Assembly (NCBI GenBank): GCA_017305715.1
Contig: JAFKKG010000012.1
Span: 275,528 to 339,527 of the forward strand
Length of the DNA: 64,000 nt
Direction of reading: 5' to 3'
DNA from: Hyphomicrobiales bacterium
GTDB lineage: Bacteria; Pseudomonadota; Alphaproteobacteria; Rhizobiales; Xanthobacteraceae
The translations under genes were made by a program, and so were the position numbers. Below, one piece after another: positions 56,219 to 64,000 of the stretch (within the stretch, counting starts at the first letter, position 1; the number at the start of each line of letters is the position of its first letter). The notes under the pieces were generated by a model. It had not been told where the DNA came from and ran no database searches. It saw only the letters and a list, made by a program, of their open reading frames with translations.

Positions 56219-57203
56219 TCGGCCGGATGAATGGGCCCGCAGCCTGGCGGCCTGCCTCGGCGCGCTCGGCATCGGCGCGTTGCTGTTGTTCATCGTGATG
56301 ATCGCGGTCGATCCCTACGATACCGGCAAGTTCGGCTGGCTCGGCATTGACGGCGTCGACGACCGCAACACGCATTTCGCGACGGCAAGCCGGGCCCGCG
56401 ATCCGCTGTTCGACTCGGCCGTGATCGGCAATTCGACGGCGCAAATGCTCGATCCGGCGCTGCTGTCGCGGGCGACCGGCCTGCGTTTTGTCCAACTCTA
56501 TCTGACCGGCGGATCTCCCCGCGAACAACTCGGCGCGCTCGGTGCCTTTCTGCGTTACCATCCACGGCCGGGCGCGCTGGTGTTCGTTGCGGATCCCTTC
56601 TGGTGCGTCCATCAGCGCGTGGAATACCCGGGAGACCGGTTCCCCCATTGGCTCTATGACGACAGCAAGCTTGCCTATGCGGCGCGGCTGTTGTCCTGGC
56701 CGGCGATCGAGCATGTGTCGCAGCGGATCGCGATCGGCCTGGGCTGGCGCAAGCGCAACGAACCGAATGGCTATTTCAGCTATGAGGATATCTGGCATCC
56801 GGGCGTGTTTCGGGCGACGAACGCGCCGAGGGATCCCGTGCTGGTGGAATCGGCCGCGGGCGGTGAAAATTTTCCCGAAATCGCGCTGCTCGACGCCACC
56901 ATCAAGCGGCTTCCGGCCAGCGTTTCAATTGTTCTGGTCGTGCCGCCGACTTTGTCCACGGTGATACCGAAGCCGGGCACGCCTGCGGGCGTGGTGCGCG
57001 AGGCCTGCAATGCCGCGCTGAAGCGCGTCGTGGCCGGTCGTCCGCGCAGCAACTTCATCAATTTTCGCATCGATAATGCGCTGACGCGCGATCCCGACAA
57101 TTTTGCGGACTTCATTCATTATCGCCCGCTCATCGCCGACAGGATGGCGGAAGGGATTGCCGACAGCATCAAGTTCGGCGAAGCCGCCAAGATCAATTTC
57201 TGA
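56193..57203 (+). CDS. Membrane-anchored SGNH-like partner of the MBOAT protein (AlgJ/DltD-like)
   Basis: A 336-residue protein with one N-terminal transmembrane segment (~24-45, LGALGIGALLLFIVMIAVDP) and a periplasmic SGNH-like domain. The nucleophile motif appears as AVIGNSTAQMLDP (GNS instead of GDS), and DNFADFIHYRPLIADRMAEG supplies a D-x2-H pair near the C-terminus. Such proteins finish the acyl transfer started by an MBOAT partner. The ATG at 56193 lies within the MBOAT 3' end (26-bp overlap), showing tight coupling; an upstream TTG at 56175 is less likely. Confidence 0.8.
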   Translation: MGLPTSTSDRPDEWARSLAACLGALGIGALLLFIVMIAVDPYDTGKFGWLGIDGVDDRNTHFATASRARDPLFDSAVIGNSTAQMLDPALLSRATGLRFVQLYLTGGSPREQLGALGAFLRYHPRPGALVFVADPFWCVHQRVEYPGDRFPHWLYDDSKLAYAARLLSWPAIEHVSQRIAIGLGWRKRNEPNGYFSYEDIWHPGVFRATNAPRDPVLVESAAGGENFPEIALLDATIKRLPASVSIVLVVPPTLSTVIPKPGTPAGVVREACNAALKRVVAGRPRSNFINFRIDNALTRDPDNFADFIHYRPLIADRMAEGIADSIKFGEAAKINF

Positions 57204-57215
57204 GATCATTTCTGA

Positions 57216-58934
57216 TCAGTCCGCGCCGGCGGCGAGATCCTCGAGGCGCCCTTCGAGCCACAATTTGCGCGCCAGGCTGCGCTGGATCTTGCCGCTGGTG
57301 GTCTTCGGCAATGTGCCGGGCCGGATCAGCACGATGTGCCGCGCGAACAACTCGTGCTGGTCGGTCACATTCTCGCGGATCAGCCCTTTCATTTCGACCG
57401 CATCGATCCGGTTGCGTTCGGTGCGTTCGATCTCCTGCACGATGACCAGCGTTTCCTCGCCGTGTTCGTCGACGGCGGCGAAGGCCGCACCGCCATTGGC
57501 GCGAAACGCCGGATGCGCCGCCTGCACGGTTCGTTCGATGTCCTGCGGATAGTGATTGATGCCCCTGACGATGATGAGGTCCTTGATCCGGCCGGTGACG
57601 TACAATTCACCTGTTGCGTCGAGGAAGCCGAGATCGCCGGTGCGCAGCCATCGTTCGCCGCCGTCTTCACCGATGATGCTGGCGTTGAGTGACGCCGCCG
57701 TGGCCTCCGGATTTTTCCAGTAGGTGCGGGCGACGTTCGGTCCGTTCACCCAGATTTCGCCGACCTGATGGGATGGCAGGCCCGTATGGTGATCAGGATC
57801 GACGATGGCAATCCGTTCATTGATCAGCGCGCGGCCGCAGCCAACGAGCGTTTGTGCGTCCGCTGCATCGCCGGGCGCGAGCGCCGAATGCGATTGAAGC
57901 CCGACGCTGCTGACGCTGCGCGTCACATGGCCTGCGCCACGGCTTCCGCCTGAGATCAGCAAGGTCGCCTCCGCCATGCCATAGGCGGGGAAGGCGGCAC
58001 CCGCATTGAAGCCGTGGCTCGCAAACGTCTCGATGAAGCGATCGATGGTTTCGGCGTGCACAGGTTCGGCGCCGTTCAGCGCGATCTTCCAGCAGGAGAG
58101 ATCGATGCCCTGCATCTGGTCGGCGCGATAGCGGCTGACGCAATGATCGTAGCCGAAATTCGGGCTGCAGCCGACCTCGGCGCGGTAATCATGGATCGCG
58201 CGCAGCCAGTTCAGCGGCCGCTGGGTGAAGGCGTTCGGCGCCATCAGCACGCACAGCGAACCGACATAGAGCGTCTGCAGCGCGTTCAGGATCAGGCCCA
58301 TGTCGTGGTAGAGCGGCACCCAGTTGACGTAGGTCGATTGTTTCGTGTTGCCGAGCGCGCAGCGGATCATTTCCAGATTGGCGAGCAGATTGGCGTGGCT
58401 GACGGCAACGCCCTTTGGCTCGGACGTGGAGCCCGAAGTGTATTGCAGGAACGCGATGTCCTGCGCCTGCGGCGCCGGCATGCCGGCGTGCGTTGCTTCG
58501 GCGGGCGAAAGGTCCACCGACAGCCATTGCAGGCCTTCGCGCAGGAAGCGCGCCTGCAAATCGCCGCGGACCGCGAACGCCGCACTGGTCAGTGCGACCG
58601 CCGGTTCGCAATTGGCGATGATCGCCGCACTGGAATCGCGCGAGCCTTGCCGGCGCGGCATCATCATGGGGACAGCGATGATTCCGGCGATCAGGCATCC
58701 GAAGAAAGCGACGATGAATTCGAGGCCGGGCGGGAACACGAGGAGGGCGCGCTCGCCGGGCCGGGCGATGCCGCTCAATTTTGCCGCGAGCGCGCCCGCG
58801 GCATCATGCAGTTGACGAAAGCTGAGGACCGCCTCCTCGGCGCCGCGATCGGACAGAAAGATGTAGGCGCGCTCATCGGGCTGGCTTTCAGCCCGCCTTG
58901 CGAGCAGTTCGACCAGCGAGGAGAACGGTTCCAT
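57216..58934 (-). CDS. Fatty acyl-AMP ligase (FAAL-type)
   Basis: A 572-residue adenylate-forming enzyme. Motif A3 LQYTSGSTSEPKGVAVSHAN is at ~162, VNWVPLYHDMGL, CSPNFGYDHCVSRY, AYGMAEATLLISGG and WLRTGDLGFL follow; the A10 lysine is in KTTSGKIQRS (~550). QYTSGST, the PNF-x-YD block and YGMAEATL-x-IS are typical of FAALs, which pass acyl-AMP to a carrier protein rather than to CoA. The gene follows the acyl carrier gene by 23 bp on the same strand, supporting this. Start 58934 (MEPFSSLVELLARRAE). It converges on the SGNH/MBOAT genes. Confidence 0.88.
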   Translation of the reverse strand: MEPFSSLVELLARRAESQPDERAYIFLSDRGAEEAVLSFRQLHDAAGALAAKLSGIARPGERALLVFPPGLEFIVAFFGCLIAGIIAVPMMMPRRQGSRDSSAAIIANCEPAVALTSAAFAVRGDLQARFLREGLQWLSVDLSPAEATHAGMPAPQAQDIAFLQYTSGSTSEPKGVAVSHANLLANLEMIRCALGNTKQSTYVNWVPLYHDMGLILNALQTLYVGSLCVLMAPNAFTQRPLNWLRAIHDYRAEVGCSPNFGYDHCVSRYRADQMQGIDLSCWKIALNGAEPVHAETIDRFIETFASHGFNAGAAFPAYGMAEATLLISGGSRGAGHVTRSVSSVGLQSHSALAPGDAADAQTLVGCGRALINERIAIVDPDHHTGLPSHQVGEIWVNGPNVARTYWKNPEATAASLNASIIGEDGGERWLRTGDLGFLDATGELYVTGRIKDLIIVRGINHYPQDIERTVQAAHPAFRANGGAAFAAVDEHGEETLVIVQEIERTERNRIDAVEMKGLIRENVTDQHELFARHIVLIRPGTLPKTTSGKIQRSLARKLWLEGRLEDLAAGAD

Positions 58935-58957
58935 ATCGGCCAACCAAGGCGCCGGCG

Positions 58958-59206
58958 TCAGGCCGCGGCCGCGCGCCGTTCGGCGAGGTGGCGGGACAAT
59001 TGGTCGATCGTTGGATAATCGTAGAAATCGTCGGTCGAGAGCTCGAGGCCGAGTTTTTCCTCCAGCTCCAGCATGACATAGACGACCATGGCGGAATCGA
59101 GCCCAAGGCGGCTGAACTTGGCGTCGGTCTTGACCTTGTCCGCTGCGATCCGCAGCACCTTGGCGAGTGAAGCCACGCAGAGTTCGGAAATTTCTTGTTG
59201 CGTCAT
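58958..59206 (-). CDS. Acyl carrier protein
   Basis: An 82-residue carrier protein. The phosphopantetheine attachment Ser is S38 in RLGLDSAMVVYVMLELEEKL; acidic helices and DDFYDYPTIDQLSRHLAERR fit the fold of polyketide/Dlt-type carriers rather than the fatty-acid AcpP. The start at 59206 (MTQQEISELC) follows GGGAAGATC. It is the first gene of a pair with the fatty acyl-AMP ligase, its probable loader. Confidence 0.92.
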   Translation of the reverse strand: MTQQEISELCVASLAKVLRIAADKVKTDAKFSRLGLDSAMVVYVMLELEEKLGLELSTDDFYDYPTIDQLSRHLAERRAAAA

Positions 59207-59323
59207 GATCTTCCCAGCCGAATGCAGGGCGACAATACGGGCGCATCGGCGGTTGTCAATTTGGCCGCTCGACCGGTGCATGGATGACCGCCATCGTCGG
59301 CGGATTGAGTGCCTGTTTGTGCG

Positions 59324-60109
59324 TCAATCCTGATAGGTGTACAGGCCGCGCGGCTGGTAATATTGCTGCTGCGGCTGGTAATAGCCCTGCGGCGCCGCCT
59401 GATAGCCGCGATAATATTGTTGCTGCGGCTGCGGATAGGCCTGGGCATCGTACAGGCGGCGGCCGCGCGGCGCCGGATAGCGCGCCTCGCTGGAACTGCC
59501 GTCGGCCGGATAGATATAGCCGTCATCGGCGCGAACCTGCGGCGCCAGGCGCGGCTGCGGCGCGAGCACGACGGGGTCGCCGGCGGCGGCATTGGTCTGC
59601 TGTTCGTATTGCTGCTGCGCCGGGGCGCGGCGCGCAACGGCCGTGTTGCCGCGCGGCCGCGGATTGCGCGCCAGCGCGACCCGGGACGAGCCGGTCAAGG
59701 TCACCGTGGTGTTGAGCACGCCTTCCTGCTGCACCAGCGCATAGAGCTTCGCGGCATTGTCGCGCGACAGCCGCACGCAGCCATGCGAAGCGGGCGAGCC
59801 GAGGCGGCCCACCGAATCGGTGCCGTGGATGGCATGGCCCTGCTTGGTGAAGAAAATCGAGTGCGGCATCGGCGCGTCGTCGAATTCCTTGGAGTAGTGG
59901 TCTTCCTCCATGCGGAAGGTGCGGAAGCTGCCATTCGGCGTCTCATAGGAGGGCAGGCCGCTCGATACCGGCCAGCGATAGCGCTCGACACCGTCGACGG
60001 CGACGGTCATCTGCTGGTTATCCTTGTCGACGGTGATGGCGACTTTGGCCTCTGCAGCGCCGGTGAAGGACAGCATCAGGCAGGTGGCGGCAACGAGGAA
60101 GGAACGCAT
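59324..60109 (-). CDS. L,D-transpeptidase (YkuD domain) with Gln/Tyr-rich tail
   Basis: A 261-residue exported enzyme forming 3-3 peptidoglycan cross-links or anchoring proteins. The signal peptide is MRSFLVAATCLMLSFTGAAE. The YkuD domain (~22-145) contains HAIHGTDSVGRLGSPASHGC; the catalytic HGC is at 109-111, followed by VRLS. The C-terminal third is low-complexity (QQQYEQQ, then YYQPQQQYYQPRG), unusual for the catalytic family and possibly a surface or interaction tail. Start 60109 gives a proper signal peptide. It lies 117 bp upstream of the acyl carrier gene. Confidence 0.9.
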   Translation of the reverse strand: MRSFLVAATCLMLSFTGAAEAKVAITVDKDNQQMTVAVDGVERYRWPVSSGLPSYETPNGSFRTFRMEEDHYSKEFDDAPMPHSIFFTKQGHAIHGTDSVGRLGSPASHGCVRLSRDNAAKLYALVQQEGVLNTTVTLTGSSRVALARNPRPRGNTAVARRAPAQQQYEQQTNAAAGDPVVLAPQPRLAPQVRADDGYIYPADGSSSEARYPAPRGRRLYDAQAYPQPQQQYYRGYQAAPQGYYQPQQQYYQPRGLYTYQD

Positions 60110-60407
60110 TTTACCTTTGGCCTCCGGGCCATGAATGCAGTACCGCGGCTCTCCGTCCCCCGACATCCAATATGCCCGGAATCCGGCCTCCGTTCCAGTG
60201 GCCTGCGGGTGCATCGTTAATGCGCGCCGCGGCACAAACAAGGCGGAGAAGGGGCCAAAGCCGGCTGCCGGCGCTGACTTTTTCGCGAGCGGCGAGGGCG
60301 GTGGGGCGCGGCGCGAAGCGGCCATGGCGACGCAACTTTTCCGCCGCGCCGGCGTTACACAATCCCGCTCCGACGGCGAAGTTGATGCCGAGTTTCAAGG
60401 AATCCAG

Positions 60408-60731
60408 ATGAACATCAGCAAGGTCAAGACGGCCGCGTTCCCGGCGGGTTTGCCGGCCAGGGCTATCCTCGCGGGCGCCGCCCTCCTGCTTGCGCTGCTG
60501 GCGATCCCGCAACCCGGGAACGCCCAGGGCATCGTGCGCGGCGCCCGTGAGGGGTCCTACGAGGGCAACCGGATCGCCGGCCCGGTGGGCGGCGTGGTCG
60601 GCGGCGCCGTGGGGGCCGGCGTCGGCGGCGCCATGGGCGCGGTGAAGGGCGTGTTCGGGATTCCGAATGGCGGCTACCGGCGCTGCCGCGGCTATTACAA
60701 CCGGCATGGGCATTTCAGGTGTTACCGCTAG
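60408..60731 (+). CDS. Small secreted glycine-zipper protein
   Basis: A 107-residue protein with a long signal peptide ending near GNAQ and a glycine-zipper segment GGVVGGAVGAGVGGAMGAV (~63-81) that could insert into membranes, then a basic Cys/Tyr-rich end GGYRRCRGYYNRHGHFRCYR. AAGGAATCCAG precedes ATG 60408. Function is unknown; similar rhizobial proteins are annotated as glycine-zipper or hypothetical. It is divergent from the L,D-transpeptidase, with a 298-bp shared promoter region. Confidence 0.75.
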   Translation: MNISKVKTAAFPAGLPARAILAGAALLLALLAIPQPGNAQGIVRGAREGSYEGNRIAGPVGGVVGGAVGAGVGGAMGAVKGVFGIPNGGYRRCRGYYNRHGHFRCYR

Positions 60732-60739
60732 TTTTGTAC

Positions 60740-60773
60740 GTAGCCCGGAGGTCGCTGCGCTTATCCGGGCTAC
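60740..60773. terminator. Hairpin between convergent genes (palindromic element)
   Basis: Perfect 10-bp inverted repeat GTAGCCCGGA (60740-60749) and TCCGGGCTAC (60764-60773) with a 14-nt loop, in the 51-bp gap between the glycine-zipper gene and the ABC permease. It could serve both strands as a terminator or be a dispersed repeat. Confidence 0.5.
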
Positions 60774-60782
60774 TTGTCTCGT

Positions 60783-61540
60783 TCAGTTCTTGAGCCGATA
60801 CCCCGTCCTGAATATCCACCACACCAGCACCATGCACACCGCCAGGAAGCCGAGCGTCATGCCGATGCTCAGGCTCACGCTGACGTCGGCGATTTCGTAA
60901 AAGCTCCAGCGGAAGCCCGAGATCAGATAGACCACCGGATTGAGCAGCGTGATGGTGCGCCAGCCCGACGGCAGCATGTTGACCGAGTAGAAGCTGCCGC
61001 CGAGGAAGGTCAGCGGCGTCACCACCAGCATCGGGATCATCTGCAGCTTCTCGAAACCGTCGGCCCAGATGCCGATGATGAAGCCGAACAGGCTGAAGGT
61101 CACCGCCGTCAGCACCAGGAAGGTCAGCATCCACCAGGGATGCATGATGTGCAGCGGCACGAACAGAGCGGCGGTGGCGAGGATGATCAGGCCGAGGATG
61201 ATCGATTTGGTGGCGGCGGCGCCGACATAGCCGAGCACGATCTCGAAATACGACACCGGCGCCGACAATATCTCGTAGATCGTGCCGACGAATTTCGGGA
61301 AGTAGATGCCGAACGAGGCGTTGGCGATGCTCTGCGTCAGCACCGACAGCATCACGAGGCCCGGCACGATGAAGGTGCCGTAGCTGACGCCGTCGACCTC
61401 GGTGATGCGCGATCCGATCGCGGCTCCGAACACCACGAAATACAGCGAGGTCGACACCACCGGCGAGACGATGCTCTGCAGCAGCGTGCGCCAGGTGCGC
61501 GCCATTTCGAACAGATAGATGGCCTGGACGGCGCGCCAGT

Positions 61541-61544
<4 letters not shown>
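60783..61544 (-). CDS. ABC-2 type transporter permease (YadH-like)
   Basis: A 253-residue membrane protein with six hydrophobic segments and ABC-2 hallmarks: [60 protein letters not shown] and the signature [18 protein letters not shown] with [16 protein letters not shown]. It closely resembles E. coli YadH. It overlaps the ATPase gene by 4 bp (ATGA). The exported substrate is unknown. Confidence 0.92.
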
Positions 61545-62473
<929 letters not shown>

Positions 62474-62617
62474 GGCGGTCTGATCTGGGATGGAGGCGAC
62501 GGCGGATGGTGGCAACGGACATGACGCGGCGCTGCGGCCGCGCAGGTTGCGGGCGAGGGCAGCGGGAACTCCCAGATAGGAATGCGTGGTCGGTTACGCA
62601 ATCGGCCGAGAGAATTA

Positions 62618-63607
62618 TTATCTCTTTTTCTTGGCCGGATTTTTCGCCGGCGCGCCCTTTGCCGCCGCCTTGGGCGCCTCGGCCTGCTCAGGCACTTTCG
62701 CCAGTGTCATGATCTGCGTCTGGGCATTGGCGGGCCCGTTGGGACGGGTCGGATCCAGCAATTGTTCCTCGCCGAGGCCAACCGTCTGCAGCCGCTTTGA
62801 GGATATCTTGAAGGTGTTGACCAGGATATCGCGGATCGCGTCGGCGCGGCGCTGGCTGAGGAAGACGTTGTGGTCGCGCCGGGCGCCGGACTCGACATGG
62901 CCGACGATCAGGAACGTGTAGTTGAGCAGCGCGGAATTGACCAGCGTATCGGCGAGCTGTCCCAGCGTAGAATAGGATTCCGGCCGCACGATCGGCGTGT
63001 CGGTGTCGAACTGCACGTCGATGTTGACGCTCGGCAGATTGTTCAGTTCGGGCGCGATCGGCGGCCTTTTGTTCGGCGGCGGTTCGTTCTTGCCCCTCGA
63101 TTTCGAGCGTTCGACGACTTTGGCGCGCAGCGCGGGGATATCCAGCTCCAGCGGTTTTTCCAGCCCGCTGAGCTTGGTGGCGGCCTCGTCCGTCGTGCGG
63201 TATCCGACGTCGGCGATCGATTTGGTACAGCGCGCGCTCACGGTGGGCAGCGCCAGCAGGCAATCCAGCGATTTGAAGACTTCCCGTCCCTTGCCGTGGC
63301 ACTTCTTGACGACTTCGTACTCGCACTCGCGCCCGACGGTGGCGCGGGCGGCGATGCGCTTCTGGATCGCGTCGAACGCCCGCGGATAATCGGCCTTGCA
63401 CGCCGCCGACATCACGTCCTGGTTGCGATAGAGACATTCCTTCAGGCGGGTGGAGTCGATATTGACGCCGCGGCAATTGGCGGTGATGTCGGGGGCGCAG
63501 CTCTTGCCGAGGATGGCGGCCCCTTCGGCAAATGGCATCGTCTGCGCCGCCGCCAGCGACGGCGCCGAGAGCGCAAGGATTAGCAGGATCGACCTTCCCC
63601 AGACCAT
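62618..63607 (-). CDS. OmpA-family protein with cysteine-rich N-terminal domain
   Basis: A 329-residue exported protein (signal peptide MVWGRSILLILALSAPSLAA, cleavage near AAA-QT). Residues ~35-135 form a domain with about eight Cys (KSCAPDITANCRG, CLYRNQDVMSAAC, CEYEVVKKCHGKG) resembling cysteine-rich repeat modules. The C-terminal OmpA peptidoglycan-binding domain (~195-310) shows VQFDTDTPIVRPESYSTLG and FLSQRRADAIRDILVNTFKI. The end is Lys/Ala-rich (KGAPAKNPAKKKR). It probably links the outer membrane or periplasm to peptidoglycan. Confidence 0.87.
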   Translation of the reverse strand: MVWGRSILLILALSAPSLAAAQTMPFAEGAAILGKSCAPDITANCRGVNIDSTRLKECLYRNQDVMSAACKADYPRAFDAIQKRIAARATVGRECEYEVVKKCHGKGREVFKSLDCLLALPTVSARCTKSIADVGYRTTDEAATKLSGLEKPLELDIPALRAKVVERSKSRGKNEPPPNKRPPIAPELNNLPSVNIDVQFDTDTPIVRPESYSTLGQLADTLVNSALLNYTFLIVGHVESGARRDHNVFLSQRRADAIRDILVNTFKISSKRLQTVGLGEEQLLDPTRPNGPANAQTQIMTLAKVPEQAEAPKAAAKGAPAKNPAKKKR

Positions 63608-63829
63608 ATTCGTATCTCAACCGTTGAATTGACCGGTGGTCAAGGGCTCAGGCGAACAGAAGGCGGTTCTGTCATATTGTTGATGGTCCATGGCATTTTG
63701 CATTCAGGACGCCGGCCCGCCACCGTCAACTGCCTTTGCGATTCGGAGCCCATTGTCAAACCGCGATGGGACATGAATGTGCGTTCTCGCGGCGTGATAC
63801 GCCGGAGGTCTGCGTCAGATTGCCCCTCC
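63608..63829. other. Intergenic region upstream of the OmpA-family gene
   Basis: No gene, RNA or clear repeat is recognised in these ~220 bp; short open frames have no family similarity. It presumably includes the minus-strand promoter of the OmpA-family gene. Confidence 0.4.
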
Positions 63830-64000
63830 CGGTAAGAAGAGGGCACAGGGGATGCCGGATGCGCGCTGCACCCGCGATCTCATGTGCGTCGTGCACAAAA
63901 CAAAATGCACATGAGCATACAGGGCAGCGGAGAACATCCGACATTCCCTGCGCGATGGCTTTACGGCTTATGGCGAGCTCTCCCCGGAGAACGGCTCTTT
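63830..64000 (+). repeat. Probable dispersed intergenic repeat (RHSLRDGFTAY type), cut by window end
   Basis: Translation around 63880-64000 gives MCVVHKTKCT, a TGA, then AYRAAENIRHSLRDGFTAYG and ELSPENGS. I recall strings of this type (VHK-x-KCT-x-AYRAAE-x-IRHSLR) from many short, doubtful hypothetical proteins in Bradyrhizobium genomes, which marks a repeated intergenic element rather than a gene. Recognition is from memory, not from a search. Confidence 0.4.

Overview
This window is high-GC alphaproteobacterial chromosome, most likely Bradyrhizobium or a very close relative. The evidence is the gene content (YCII/ECF42 pair, ftsZ with a long linker, TPR-CHAT protein, Omp25-type barrel). 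It is also the short palindromic intergenic repeats of the type 'GTCATTCCGG ... CGGAATCTCGAGATTCCGG ... CCGGAATGAC', which I associate with that genus. No tRNA, rRNA, CRISPR array or intact transposon was seen.

Layout. 1-700: a nonsense-mutated nucleotidyltransferase remnant, then rnpB (RNase P RNA) on the minus strand with its own terminator. 832-2503: a DGPF/YCII protein and its ECF42 sigma factor. 2540-5584: a Rieske oxygenase/crotonase operon divergent from a LysR regulator, with a palindromic operator between them. 5613-6392: a peptidoglycan amidase.

6996-42050: the plus-strand division and cell wall (dcw) cluster, rsmH-ftsL-ftsI-murE-murF-mraY-murD // ftsW-murG // murC-murB-ddl-ftsQ-ftsA-ftsZ-lpxC-bamD-recN-ligA. 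It makes the lipid II pathway (MurE/F, MraY, MurD, MurG, MurC, MurB, Ddl), the divisome (FtsL, FtsI, FtsW, FtsQ, FtsA, FtsZ), and outer-membrane functions (LpxC, BamD), and ends with two DNA repair/replication genes. The // marks are two accessory insertions: a secreted TPR-CHAT protein, an Omp25-like barrel and a GDSL esterase; and a LysR/MFS pair plus a zinc-ribbon membrane protein. Several transcribed palindromic repeats sit in short gaps between the essential genes.

42118-53695: a drug exporter, Xaa-Pro aminopeptidase, a small conserved protein, PrmA, a lone Flp pilin, a non-coding array of DnaA-box-like motifs in an 11-12 bp register, a PYROXD2-type flavoprotein, a membrane-anchored spermidine-synthase-like protein, a Tat-exported intradiol dioxygenase (flanked by a duplicated end of the previous gene) and a split YeeE/YedE sulfur transporter.

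53837-59206 is the most interesting block: a fatty acid desaturase, an MBOAT acyltransferase, a membrane-anchored SGNH-like partner, and, converging on them, a fatty acyl-AMP ligase and an acyl carrier protein. Together they reproduce the DltA/C/B/D logic with a fatty acyl rather than a D-alanyl donor. 59324-63607: an L,D-transpeptidase, a glycine-zipper protein, a YadGH-type ABC exporter and an OmpA-family protein. The last ~170 bp look like a dispersed intergenic repeat.
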